64,000 nt of DNA from Bathynomus jamesi (taxonomy: Eukaryota > Arthropoda > Malacostraca > Isopoda > Cirolanidae). Of the stretch, positions 1 to 9,756 are shown one piece after another (within the stretch, counting starts at the first letter, position 1; every line of letters begins with the position of its first letter). The notes under the pieces are model-generated. The model did no database searches. It saw only the letters and a program-made list of their open reading frames with translations, and was not told the origin of the DNA. Where the stretch lies: the NCBI GenBank assembly GCA_023014485.1, contig JAJOZX010005801.1:235685-299684 (forward strand), written 5' to 3'. Both the position numbers and the translations under genes were made by a program.

Positions 1-66
1 CCGGACCCAAAACCTACGGATACGGGGCGGGCCGGACCTGAAACAGTAGGCAAGTGCAGACCTCTA
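1..66. mobile_element. Possible end of a hAT-like element, cut by window edge
   Basis: The first bases are GC-rich (a GGGGCGGGCCGGACC-like stretch) and change at about position 66 to ordinary AT-rich sequence. The border reads GTGCAGACCTCTA, which resembles a hAT terminal inverted repeat read outward. The other end is outside the window, so no target duplication can be checked. This is a weak call based on composition and one short motif. Confidence 0.3.
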
Positions 67-385
67 TTTCCTCAGTTAATATAATTTCGACAAATCAACT
101 CAGATTACCTAAAATAATGCAGATATGTTAAGAAAGCAAACTTCTTTGCCAAACCACTTAAAAATCAAACCACGAAATACACGATATAAAAATCTTGTAC
201 AGGAACCTTACTCGATTTTTAGCTCCCAAAATGACTTTCGTTTGCATGTAAGCGGGATTGTAATTTAGTGTGTAACTGCGTATGGTTGTCCAGTCAGTTA
301 AGTAATATATGTTGTTTTTAACCGACGAGAACCAAATCTATAATCAGCATCAGGTGTACCAAATCTAAGACGTGATTTAAATTAC

Positions 386-516
386 CTAAACAACTGACTG
401 GAGTTGAACTTCCCTTCGTAAATGTAACGTCTGTAATCCTCTCTCACTTTCTGCATGACCGTTTTTGGGAGCACTGATAGAAGGAGGGACTCCTCTTGGT
501 GTTTCGCTCTGTCACG
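386..516 (-). CDS. Adenylyl cyclase exon: linker into the first catalytic domain
   Basis: This is a 131-bp exon read on the minus strand. It starts after a TTGTTGTTGCAG acceptor (intron side at 517-520) and ends at an AG/GTAATT donor (intron side from 385 down). In phase 0 it is open throughout and reads RDRAKHQEESLLLSVLPK, then about 25 further residues ending near a Phe-Arg pair. The QEE-LLLSVLP motif is the hallmark segment of membrane adenylyl cyclases just before the C1 catalytic domain, which makes cAMP from ATP at the plasma membrane. The preceding exon (1814-1939) ends in phase 0, so the two join in frame. The next exon, with the catalytic metal-binding aspartates, must lie beyond the left edge. 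It is too short for simple ORF finding. The exact donor is inferred; the family call is strong. Confidence 0.82.
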
Positions 517-596
517 CTGCAACAACAACAACAAATTATTGCATCTTAGATGTGTTAATAATCAATATTTTTAATTATGCCATTCGTACTGCGTAA

Positions 597-640
597 TTAT
601 TATTATTATTATTATTATTTATTATTATTTATTATAATAT
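597..640. repeat. (TTA)n microsatellite
   Basis: Repeated TTA units run from about 597 to 640, with small interruptions. Confidence 0.9.
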
Positions 641-879
641 TACTTGAGTCTCACTTGATGTCTTCGAATCGATGTTCAGGATCAACCTACGGTCGACCCT
701 TCTGCAATATATATCGTATTTTACGCCTAAGACGCTACAAGTGGTAAGACGCACCCTATATTTAGCAAAGAATATTTAGGAAAAAAAATATTTCGAAGAT
801 TTATCAGCCTGACAAAAAAACGCAGAGTGGTGCTCAAGCGCTTTTGTCTCTGTTTCCTTTCCTTCGTGGTTTTATTCAT

Positions 880-925
880 CATATATATATATTGTGTGTG
901 TGTGTGTGTGTGTCTATATATAATA
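880..925. repeat. (TA)n(TG)n compound microsatellite
   Basis: A short TA run is followed by about ten TG units and another TA run. The open frame that crosses it (727-930, minus) is a microsatellite artefact. Confidence 0.9.
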
Positions 926-1138
926 ATCAATCAGGAGGAACGGAAACTGGCTCAGGGATCAGGCTACCCTTAAAGGGGTAATTTGGGATATCCAGGGGGG
1001 GGGGGAGTAATGGAAGCCATACATATTTCATTTAAGGGTGGTGTTTATAATCATACAATTGTCTTTAAACTACAAATCCCATTGCTAACTCCTGGATTAT
1101 TATTGCTGCACCATTGTTAGTTGAAGCTAGCACCCGCA

Positions 1139-1213
1139 GGGCCGCAGCTCAGTGGATGACACGTTTCCTATAAGTGAAGTGAAACCACCGAGATCGGGTG
1201 TTTCTGCCCTCCT
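1139..1213 (+). repeat. tRNA-derived SINE head (plus arm of an inverted pair)
   Basis: The sequence begins GGCCGCAGCTCAGTGGATGA, an A-box-like segment, and ends with a B-box-like GAGATCGGGTGTTTCTGCCC. An inverted relative lies at 1237-1309, only about 25 bp away. Both look like tRNA-derived Pol III promoter regions. It is degenerate and unlikely to be a functional tRNA. Confidence 0.6.
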
Positions 1214-1236
1214 GACTGACAATTATTTTTATTATT

Positions 1237-1309
1237 AGGAGTCGATCCCTCGACCTCAGTGTCTTCATTTCTTATAGGGAAACGATGTTACCCACCGAGC
1301 TAGGGGTAC
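1237..1309 (-). repeat. tRNA-derived SINE head (minus arm of an inverted pair)
   Basis: Read on the minus strand it begins CCTAGCTCGGTGGGTAACAT (A-box-like) and reaches GAGGTCGAGGGATCGACTCC (B-box-like). It matches the plus-strand head at 1139-1213 over most of its length, including a shared CGTTTCCCTATAAG-type block. The pair converge on a short AT-rich spacer. Confidence 0.6.
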
Positions 1310-1813
1310 TGGCAACCACTACCTTAACCCAAATCGTCATGGACTCCATAAACAGATCTCGTTCAGACTTACTTCAAACTCACTGAAATTTTAAGTGTTT
1401 AACTGTGTTTCACTAAATTCTCTCGTCTTTACAAAGAACATAAATGCTTTTAATGCAATGACCGCATTTTGTAAGATGGAAAGTCCTATAGTTTCTCAAG
1501 AAATTACCTTTTCCTATTTTGAAAGTAGTTTTAAATTTTTTAAAACAAATCATTCAGCTCACATTCATATATAAATATTAAATTTGATTTTAACTTGTTA
1601 ATTTCTGCGAGTTGAATGATTTGTACAATGACTTTTCATGTACGCAATCTGAATCCTTCTAAACTAATATAAAAGGAAACTAGAAATAAAATCGAATGCC
1701 ACTGAAAATCTACCGACCAACAACGGCACACTGTTAAATGCAAATATTTAGAATACAGTAGTGGGTAATTTTTCTTCGGGCAGAACGACAAACTAAAGAA
1801 TCCACCAACTTAC

Positions 1814-1939
1814 CTTTATTTTAGCTTCGAGGTTCCCCATCCTGTTCAGAAAGACTCTTCTGAAAGTGATTTCATTGCTGCGTCGGGTGTAAATCCATTC
1901 CAGATTAACGAGAGTCAAAATGATGAAGTCGGATGTCAA
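1814..1939 (-). CDS. Adenylyl cyclase exon: sixth membrane helix of M1 and cytosolic linker
   Basis: This 126-bp (42-codon) exon is read on the minus strand between an acceptor ending GGGTAG and a strong donor AAG/GTAAGT. It is open in phase 0. It begins LTSDFIILTLVNLEWIYTRR, a hydrophobic helix followed by basic residues, and ends with an FRRVFLN...LEAKIK stretch. Membrane adenylyl cyclases have this layout: the last helix of the first six-helix bundle, an E-x(2,3)-R-x-x-F pattern, and an IEAKIKLE-type signal helix leading to LLLSVLP. That last motif is what the next exon (386-516) supplies. The exon was found by reading splice signals. The family assignment rests on four consecutive exons rather than on this one alone. 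Confidence 0.78.
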
Positions 1940-2541
1940 CTACCCAAAGACAGTTTCGAAAAATGTCAGGGGAAACGAATTTTAAAAAAATGTAAATCTT
2001 TGTCATGGAATAAAGGCGTAATCCACAATATAATTAATCACTCTATGTCGGAATAAAAAGATAAATTATGAAGCCACAACCTACAGTACATTTACAAATT
2101 TAATTTTTTGATACGCACCATTTTGCAAACTTCATCGTAACTTCATCGTAATTATTAAATAATGAAACTAAAAAAGTAACATTCATAAACTGCAATTTGC
2201 CAAAACTGAATCATTCTGATGAAATACATTAAAGAAACAATATTTTATCAAGTTTTCAAAAAGAAACATAAATTTCGTTTAAATCCCTTAATGAAAATAC
2301 TCGACAGAGTGTCGACACAGTATTCCCGAATGCAGTTTGTTTTCCTTCCACCATTTAAACCTCCTCCAGGCAAGTGGAAGTGAAAATGAATTACATTTCG
2401 TGAAAAATATTTCATTTATATTAATTAAGCTTCAGTAATCTGAAGACATGAAAATACATTTTAGCTTTGCTTAAAATGTTGAAGGAACATAATTTTTCTT
2501 ATGCTCATTGTATAACAAGTTCATAAAGTAATAATAATATG

Positions 2542-2575
<34 letters not shown>

Positions 2576-2580
2576 CACAC

Positions 2581-2622
<42 letters not shown>

Positions 2623-2654
2623 GTATGTGTAGGTGTGGAGGGCGGGGGTCGCAC

Positions 2655-2690
<36 letters not shown>

Positions 2691-2705
2691 CAAAAGCTAT
2701 CTCAC
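1940..2705. other. Intron, AT-rich, with a CA/TA/TG microsatellite
   Basis: This is the intron between two minus-strand cyclase exons. The only structured part is the compound microsatellite at about 2540-2690. No other coding segment or repeat family was recognised. Confidence 0.65.
2540..2690. repeat. Compound (CA)n(TA)n(TG)n microsatellite
   Basis: CA units (about 2540-2562), TA units (about 2563-2627) and TG units (about 2658-2688) lie in sequence, with a short G-rich spacer between the last two. The tract ends 16 bp from the 5' splice site of the neighbouring cyclase exon. Confidence 0.95.
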
Positions 2706-2865
2706 CTTTTGCCAAAAAGATGTGTCCTTCTCTTTCAAAAAGTAGACAAAAAAAAAGAATGAGGTGAACCAGTGAAACTGCAAATCCAGCGACAATTGAA
2801 TGTAAATTTTTCAGCAACGGAAGAAAGATGTAAGCCACAATCAAGATGTAAATAACGTTACCGAA
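2706..2865 (-). CDS. Adenylyl cyclase exon: membrane helices 4-5 of M1 (with homopolymer frameshift)
   Basis: The minus-strand exon lies between a good acceptor (TTTTTTCTTTCTAG) and donor (AAAG/GTGAG). It starts in phase 0 as FGNVIYILIVAYIFLPLLKN and continues through a second hydrophobic helix with the S-x-x-H motif typical of adenylyl cyclase helix 5. At 2748-2756 there is a run of nine A (T on the coding strand). Read as given, the exon ends in phase 1 and the next exon would hit a stop codon. With eight T it ends FWQK in phase 0, joins 1814-1939 in frame, and restores a Trp-Gln pair that the family often has at this place. The indel may be a sequencing error or a real mutation. The minus-strand frame continuing into the CA repeat is intron, not protein. 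Confidence 0.78.
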
Positions 2866-4126
2866 CTAGAAAGAAAAAATAATTAAACATATAATCATTA
2901 CGCTCAAAATACACATTCAAATTTCAGTTGTGTATTTAAAGAAAAATTACATCCAAATTAATTTAACAAATGGAAAGAAATCAATTCGTTAAATAATAAA
3001 ATGTGGAAGTAAATATTATGTACAATATTTTGTTTTTATTTCCTAATTCCTAATTATTTATTTAAGAAAATTATCTATTAATTATAGAAGTGAAGCACCT
3101 CGACGGAATAGGGATACAAAGTCGACCCGCAAACGGTCGAACTGCATAAAAACGACTTCGACATCGAAAATTCAAACATGCATTGAAGGTGACGGTCAAA
3201 TGGTTCGATCTTCCGCAGATCGGTTTAACTCGCGATAAGGTAGTTTAAATTAGTTATTTAGATTGTGCCCGGTTAGGTATAAGGTCTGGTTAGGTAAGAT
3301 TTGATTATAGTTATAGTTATTTCCAATTAAAATACTAGATGAATTTTACAGTTTCATAAAATCGAAATGGAATGAGGTCGAACCTCGACATCATAAAATC
3401 AGACTAGAAAACATTAGAATCACGAGACCGAAGAATTACGCAGGAAACGTTTTAGTTCTCTCGACATGACAATGAATCCTCAATACGATACTTTATAGTA
3501 CGTGTGAGTAGTGAATAACTGCAATAAAACCGTTAGTACAAAACTGACAATGTTTAAGAAACTAAAATTAAATGGCGTAATTCTGAATTCTCCATTAACC
3601 CTTTAAGACCTAACGACGTACGACGTACGAATGTTCACTACAGACTAACTACTGTACGTAGTTATGTATGGGAATAATGTAATAAGGTTAATTAATTACT
3701 GGTTATAAATTAACTCGCAAACAAAATTGATCATGCAAACAGAATGAATTGTATGTATAAATACCAAACGGAAAGCTAAGCCAAGCTCAAACGAAGAATT
3801 GTATTTGTCAAAAATGGCGGGGCATTTCTGTACAGGTTCGGGTGTAAACGAAACAATTTGGAAATTCTTAAGTACATGGAATTTAAAACATATGCATGTT
3901 AAATACTCATGTAATTTAAGGAAAAAAGACATGAATTCAATTGTCTATTTAATTCTGAATAAGTTCGGATAAAAATACCATATATAGGTACCCAGAAACT
4001 AGGAAAATAACTGATGTAAAAATTACATTAAAATAAAGAAACTCAAGTGTGAGAAAGCACGTGAGTTCCGCGCTTCACCTCAAACAAAGAAAGAAGGTGT
4101 TATAAAATTGAACGTTCATTTATGTA
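2866..4126. other. Intron sequence without recognised features
   Basis: This is AT-rich single-copy-looking sequence at the start of the long cyclase intron. A TTAACCCTTTAA motif at about 3596-3609 recalls a piggyBac-type end, but no partner was found. No gene is supported; the 78-residue minus frame at 3696-3932 has no recognisable features. Confidence 0.5.
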
Positions 4127-4836
4127 TAGGGTGTTCGAAAAGTCCCGTCACCCCCCTACAAAATGTACATATTGTATTACCAATTTTATTTTTGTGATTA
4201 ATTGTATTTATATGTGGTAGGTGTAATTTAAGAAACAAGTCACTAGCAACAATTACTTTAATTACAGTAAATATAGTTACTAATCACAGTTACTAATCAA
4301 GAATATCTGTGTGTGCACCATCATTTTCGTGACGGGCGGTATGGTTTCATGCCGAGATCTTTTGTCATGCGATCTCTCATTGTGGACATGGGGACTGCAA
4401 GTTCTTGTGATCGTTTCTGAAGTGATTTTTTTTTCGGTGAACGAGCCACCGATGCAATCACACCTTCACAGTGTTCTGCTCGCGTTGTTGGTCTTCCCAA
4501 CCGTGGTCTGTCCTTGATGGAGCCAGTTTCAAACAGCTTTTTCTCGGGTAATACTGTCTTGTTTGATGGTGCAGCCTTATTGAATCTTGTGTTGAAATTA
4601 TTGTGGATATCAGGCATCGTTTTGCCAGTATGTGACCTTTCATGAGCCCATGTGCTCATCACTATCCTTTCCTCCAGAGTGTAAGTGGACTGGTCTGCCA
4701 TTGTTCACACAACTCAAATACCTGGAAAAGAAAAAAAATTTCAATGAATCACATAAATTCAATTAATCACAAAAATAAAATTGGTATTACAATATGTACA
4801 TTTTGTAGGGAGTGACGGGACTTTTCGAACACCCTG
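4127..4836 (-). mobile_element. Internally deleted mariner-like element
   Basis: Long inverted repeats of about 75 bp (4127-4203 and 4760-4836) begin with a GGGTGTTCGAAAAGTCCCGT motif on both sides. TA dinucleotides flank both ends (4125-4126 and 4837-4838), as expected for Tc1/mariner insertion. The element is 710 bp, about half of a complete mariner, because the catalytic half of the transposase is gone. Confidence 0.92.
4321..4701 (-). pseudogene. Mariner transposase, N-terminal DNA-binding half only
   Basis: The 126-codon frame begins MADQSTYTLEERIVMSTWAH. It has a first helix-turn-helix, a GRP hinge (RLGRPTTR), then an RSPKKKSLQKRSQEL second helix-turn-helix and a YRPSRK tail. This is the usual paired HTH layout of Tc1/mariner transposases, which bind the inverted repeats. 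The catalytic DD(E/D) domain of about 200 residues is missing, so the product could bind ends but not cut. The start lies just inside the right inverted repeat, as normal for the family. Confidence 0.8.
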
Positions 4837-6686
4837 TATAAAATGGGAAAACTCCGTTAGAATTAGATTGTTACATTGTTAACAAGTTTAATAGCATGTA
4901 AAAATTACACCTTCTGAAAGGTTAATAATTCTTAAAAATAAGATGAATCAAAGAGAGAATTTTATTTGGGTATGCGCCTGGCAGCCTAGCGAACAAAATG
5001 GTCCATAGGCAGAGAACAGTTGTCGTATATAAAAATCAAATTTTATTAAAACAGAGAACGAGAATGAAGTTTATACCAAGTTACTCTTTACCTATTGCCA
5101 AATAACGTACCATAAAATTATGTTAGTTAAAAGGTGGGATTAATGTCTCTATTATAAATTCGAAGCGGAAGATGCCCAAATGAAACAAAGGGAAACGCAT
5201 AGCATCAGTGCATCTCAGAGCGTGGTGAAATAATGTTCTCTCACAAAATCTGTGTGAATTTTAAATAAGAACATTAGATTTATTTCTCCTTTTAAGAACA
5301 AAAAACGAGTTCTTAGTGGAAGTTTGCTCAAGTATATAAATATACATATATTGTGCCGTAATGATAAATTCAAATCGCGTGTGGCACTTAGAAGCTAAAT
5401 CGTTCTTCTAATTTCGGGTAAATTACTCGCCAAGCTAAAATGGTATAGAAAACAGAACTAACGCGTTAATCATTCTTAAAGCGAATGTGTGGCTAAAGTA
5501 AGTGAAACGAAAATTCCGATCTAAGAAGGTCTACCTAACAGATAAGTGGTTCTAATTGTAATTCAAGTAATACGAAATTCATTTATTCTATTCGCATTAT
5601 GTATGTTAGCTAATGTGGTAGAGGGCCAAGCAGGCCTATGATTGTAACTTAAATTGTTATTGGTCCATTCATTTAATGGTCTTGCGTATTACAATATGAC
5701 TATTAAGTTAAATAACTACCAATTGTAGATTAAATTTGGATAACAGTCAAATTTAAATTGCTTGTGCATTTTATTCAATTGTCGGTTAAGATTCGGCAGA
5801 ACACATCCACCAAACTCGATAGTTATATTTATACAGCGAGATAGAGTGAAAAAAAACAAGAATACTGTATTCTATACTAATTTTGGCGAAAATTCCTATT
5901 TATCGAGATATTTATTTTCGAAATTATTACATTTTGGCGCCATTATTCACTAGTTAAACCATCTCGTCCCGTGACGTATGTAGTCATGTTATAGCCAATC
6001 AGCGGCTGCCCCATTGTCACGTGATACTCCCGCGCTTTAGAACAGTCGCTATAGAATGGCTGTCTGTGGTGGGTGCTGCCAATCCGAGTGGGACGTCATC
6101 TAGGCCTAGGTTAGGTTAGGGGTACTACTTACCTTTCCGGGTCCCGAATTCATTATGGGGTACCCATGTCCGGTTAGGTCAACTGTATGTCCTTAACAAT
6201 TTGTTAGATTAGGTTGTTATTTTCATTAGTTTTAACGAAAATATCACGACTGGTTCTAACTGTATGCTCTTGACGAGCATTTGCCGAGCATTTTGCACTC
6301 TCCATTAGGGAATCTTAACGAAGCGCAACAATCCACTTGTTCCCCAACCACCAGAGCATTTTTTCACCTAGTGAGTGGGCGACATGAATGTCACTCAGCG
6401 AAGAAAATTTGTTGCCCAGTAAATTAAATTTTAGAGTACTGGGCGACAAGGACTTTTCAAAATTTGTAAAAGTAGAATTGTCTTGGGAGTTGTCTTGGGA
6501 GCATTGTCTTGGAAGCCATATAAATACATATAATACATGCACATATGCCACAATTAGAACTGTTTATCCTAAATGTAAATATGAAATTTACATTGAATAT
6601 TTATATATAGATAATGCTAATGTTATTTCAGACCACACGGGATGGTGGCCTGATTAGGGAACATCCAAATCCATAGTATCCTTCTC
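4837..6686. other. AT-rich intron sequence with one dispersed repeat
   Basis: No gene was recognised. The only structured part is the repeat at about 6168-6255, shared with two other places in the window. Short frames here (5762-5953, 6315-6657) have no family features. Confidence 0.5.
6168..6255 (+). repeat. Dispersed unclassified repeat (copy 1 of 3)
   Basis: It begins CCGGTTAGGTCAACTGTATG and runs into CATTAGTTTTAACGAAAATATCACGAC. The same block occurs at 23258-23328 (minus) and 49353-49425 (plus). The shared core is a CCGGTTAGGTCAACTGTACG-like half, then GGTTAGGTTAAG, then a small CGTTAxTTTTAACG palindrome. It has no coding content. Confidence 0.7.
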
Positions 6687-7155
6687 CAGGGTGTGCTGGG
6701 ACCGGTTCAGTCCGGTTCGCCCGAACCGGTTGTTAAATTTTGATTGGATCACCGAACCGTTTGTTTGTTTTTAACAAATATTTAACAGTCGGTAGAAATT
6801 TATTTATATCTAAATTTTTTTCATTTTGTCAGGATTTTATAGAAAAATATAAATAGTATCACAAGCAGTCGTCGTTTCAATATTTATTTATTTTTTGATG
6901 AAAAATTAGTTTATTTTTAGATAATTATGTCATTAGTGAGTATAAAGAATATGTTAAATAATTTCTGCCAAAATGTTACAGAATGCTGCTTGAGAAAGCT
7001 AAAATGCGTTGGCTTCCGGGGCTCCGCCCCGGATCCCGCTGGGGAGCTACCGCTCACCCCAGACCCCCTAGCTTAGTGACTCGCGCCATTTGCGCTCGCC
7101 GATTTACACCCCTATCTGTATCAAAACCGGTTAAGAAATTGGCAGCACACCCCTG
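6687..7155. mobile_element. Non-autonomous hAT-like element
   Basis: The ends are CAGGGTGTGCTGGGACCGGT and, inverted, CAGGGGTGTGCTGCCAATTT, with AACCGGTT motifs close inside each end. The 469-bp body is AT-rich on the left and GC-rich on the right, without a transposase frame. No convincing 8-bp target duplication was found (TCCTTCTC against TCTTGATC), so the borders or class may be slightly off. Confidence 0.65.
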
Positions 7156-7194
7156 TCTTGATCACCCCCCCCCCCCCGACTTCCCGATCTGCCT

Positions 7195-7469
7195 TTGTCG
7201 CCCAGTGGGAAAAGCTTAAAAAAATGCTCTGTCAACCACCGTATTCGCCGGATTCGGCACCCTGTGACTTTTGCCTGTTTCACGAGCTAAAAAACACCCT
7301 CAAGGGAAAAAGATTTCAGGAAGTAGCAGAGATCGAACAAAATGCGACACAAGAATTGAAGAACATTCCGAAAGAAGAGTATAACAGAGGCTTCAATAAA
7401 TGGCTGGACCGCTGGAATCACTATTTACAATCAGAAGGAGACTACTCTGAAGGAGACAAATTTGATTAG
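7195..7469 (+). pseudogene. Mariner transposase, C-terminal fragment
   Basis: From about 7195 the frame reads a PPYSPDSAPCDF motif and then a leucine-rich tail ending EGDYSEGDKFD. PYSPDLAPCDFxLF holds the third catalytic Asp of mariner (DD34D) transposases, and the Gly-Asp-Tyr-x-Glu-Gly-Asp tail is also typical of that family. Nothing N-terminal is left; upstream are a poly-C run and the end of a hAT-like repeat. The annotated reading begins inside non-transposon sequence, so residues before about 7195 are not part of it. Confidence 0.8.
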
Positions 7470-7528
7470 ATATGTGACATTTAGTTTTGCAATAGATACA
7501 TCTGTCACGGAACTTTTTGATAGCACTC

Positions 7529-7533
<5 letters not shown>

Positions 7534-7600
<67 letters not shown>

Positions 7601-7629
7601 TATATATACTGTGTGTGTATATATATATA
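7534..7629. repeat. (TA)n microsatellite
   Basis: Nearly pure TA units, with one TG patch at about 7608-7617, follow the mariner fragment. Confidence 0.95.
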
Positions 7630-7854
7630 ATTCGATAAAAATAAATGATCCTGCAATTTGATATCTAAAAGGCTTTAACACAGAAAAGATTGCCAGTCAG
7701 GATCATTAAATGCAAGCGCTAAAGAAAGATATAATCCAATTAAATTTCAAATACCCAATCTATAACACCTTAAAATGAACTAAATAGCCCGGAAGGCACC
7801 ATATTAACTGGTAATAAAATTAATATATAATGTTTTCAAGATTTCTTTTTACAG

Positions 7855-7889
<35 letters not shown>

Positions 7890-7891
<2 letters not shown>

Positions 7892-8222
7892 CTGTTTTTC
7901 TTCCGCACGGATTGTTCATTCTGACAAAGGTCAAGCTTGTTGACCTGCCTTAAACGTACAGCTTAACGTGAAATCCAAGCCACGACCTACCAGGGAAATA
8001 AAAAATTAGTCTTTTCCCGGACTCGATCTCACGACCTCCCAATTAGCAACCTAGTCTTTCACCACTAAACTACCCAAGGTACCCATTTATCTACCGACCA
8101 ATTTTTTTTTTTTTGTATGAACGGATGAACAACTGAATGAACTAAAACCGCCGGCCCTTGCCGAGAATCGAACACGGGGCTGGTGGATTCATAGTTAGTG
8201 ATACTAACTGATACACCACTAA
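7890..8222 (-). repeat. Dimeric tRNA-derived SINE, copy 1
   Basis: Read on the minus strand, the first unit (8222 to about 8100) has a tRNA-like head with CCCCGTGTTCGATTCTCGGC as B box, then an oligo-A stretch. The second unit (about 8090 to 7890) has its own head, GGGTAGTTTAGTGGTGAAAG plus GAGATCGAGTCC, and a tail with TTCACGTTAAGCTGTA. The element ends in (TA)n. Copy 2 at 13733-14066 has the same two units in the same order and nearly the same total length, so this is one dimeric SINE rather than two chance neighbours. Confidence 0.85.
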
Positions 8223-8254
8223 TATATATACTGTGGTGTGTGTATATAATATAC

Positions 8255-9640
8255 CAGGGTTGGCAAGAAACCCACTTTTTTGAAAAAGCCCACCCCAGGT
8301 GGGTTTTTTTCGGGTTTTTTCACCTAAAACCCGAAAAACCCGGGTAAAATTGGGTTTTTTCATATGTCCATATGGTAGTTCATATTAGACCTACCTATTC
8401 TTATTTTTATAATAATACTGTACTGTACCGTACACTATTATATAACATTTGTCTTGTTTTTAGCAAAAAGGTTGCCTTCCAGGCAATTAAGCATAAAAAG
8501 TTATTATTTTCTCAGATTGAGCTTCACAACAAAATTTGGAAAACATGGACCAATTTGAACTAAATTTGGTGTGGTAAATTATCCTATTTGTTAGGCTATA
8601 CTTCCTATGGAAGACAGGCCCCTGTGTCTTCTGCTGGAAGTAGATGAATTACAGCTCCCAAGGGAACTTAATTCAGCTAGTTATATCTATTTAATTCATA
8701 TTACTGAATATTTTTTTTTTTATTTCACAGTTAAATAAAACAAAACTGGCAACAGCATATTTATCTTTACTGCTAGCCTACAGAATTAGTCTGTTTGAAG
8801 TTATAACTGCATTAAATAATGCCAAAGACCTTTGGATCAGGAAGAAAATCAGGGCATGAATGGAGTGAAGTCAATATTATTGATGGGACTAGTAAAGTTA
8901 GATGCAAACATTGCAGTAATGAAATAAGTAATAAAATAGAGCGAATAAAAATGCATTTAATGAAATGTTTGAAACACATGGAATCAAGAAACAAGACTGA
9001 CAATACTGCCAGTACATCATTCATACTGCCATGACATAGACCTCTCAGAGATCCAGACTCATCCTCACCACCACTGACACAATTACAGATGAAAAAAAGA
9101 AAAATTCAAAAGAAAGTAAGCGATTTTGGCATGACAACAACAACTTTGCAGAAAAATGTCATTGATAACAAAATAGCCAAATTCTTTTATGCAAATAATA
9201 TTCCATTTCTATGTGCAGAGTCTAAGTATTTTATTGAAATGATAGAGACTCTAAGACCAGGCTACACTCCACCTTCCTGTCGAAATTTGTCTGGTCCACT
9301 TTTAAATACAATCCATGAAGAAGTAGAAAATTCCTTGAAGATGCAGTTGACTGAAGAATCAGGATGTATAACACCCTGATTGGCTGATGTCTACACTCTA
9401 TAACCTGCTACCTCACCCAAAGAGTTATACTGTAGGTCTATTTGTTGACTCATGTTTGCTTGCTTTGCATGTAAAATCATTATAGGCGCCTATATGACAA
9501 TTTTAAAAATAATTGCATATGCACTTCTTAAGTTTCATGAAAAACCCACAAGTGGGTAAAATAGTGGGGTTTTTCAAGTGGGTTTTCTTGAAAAAACCCG
9601 GGTGGGTTTTTTCGGGCTGGGCCCACTAGTGCCAACCCTG
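8255..9640 (+). mobile_element. Internally deleted hAT transposon
   Basis: Inverted ends CAGGGTTGGCA are followed by long subterminal blocks rich in AACCCGGGTGGGTTTT-type repeats on both sides (8265-8360 and 9535-9635). The flanking 8-mers TAATATAC and ATATATAC match at six of eight positions, as expected for an old insertion into a TA/TG tract. The 1386-bp element keeps only the first third of a transposase. Confidence 0.9.
8819..9379 (+). pseudogene. hAT transposase, N-terminal part with BED zinc finger
   Basis: From 8819 the frame reads MPKTFGSGRKSGHEWSEV, then a C-x-x-C (CKHC) and H-x(4)-C arrangement (HLMKC), which is a BED zinc finger that binds the element's ends. An in-frame TGA at 9032-9034 interrupts it; a CGA to TGA change would explain it. 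The same frame resumes and continues from 9089 with a KKVSDFG...IAKFFYANNIPF block and a LRPGYTPPS motif, both usual near the start of hAT transposases. It stops at 9379; the catalytic core and dimerisation domain are missing. Confidence 0.85.
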
Positions 9641-9646
9641 ATATAT

Positions 9647-9685
<39 letters not shown>

Positions 9686-9686
9686 T

Positions 9687-9752
<66 letters not shown>
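9641..9752. repeat. (TA)n microsatellite
   Basis: TA units with small AAT interruptions follow the hAT end directly. Frames predicted across it in both directions are Ile-Tyr repeats without meaning. Confidence 0.95.

Positions 9753-9756
<4 letters not shown>

Larger units (their letters stand above)
517..1813. other. Intron with microsatellites and a SINE pair
   Basis: This interval separates two minus-strand adenylyl cyclase exons. It holds a TTA-rich microsatellite (about 597-640), a TA/TG microsatellite (about 880-925), a poly-G run (about 997-1005) and two tRNA-derived SINE heads (1139-1309). No coding potential was seen elsewhere in it. Confidence 0.7.

Noticed and set aside
2521..2844. 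107-residue minus-strand frame ending in His-Thr and Ile-Tyr repeats
   Set aside because: Only its first part is protein (a cyclase exon). After the donor at 2705 it runs through intron microsatellite.
3596..4925. Possible piggyBac-type element with TTAACCCTTTAA at one end
   Set aside because: The candidate right end (GGTTAA near 4925) does not match beyond a few bases.
6106..6121. TTAGG-like repeat that might be telomeric
   Set aside because: Only two or three units, in the middle of unique sequence; it belongs near the dispersed repeat.
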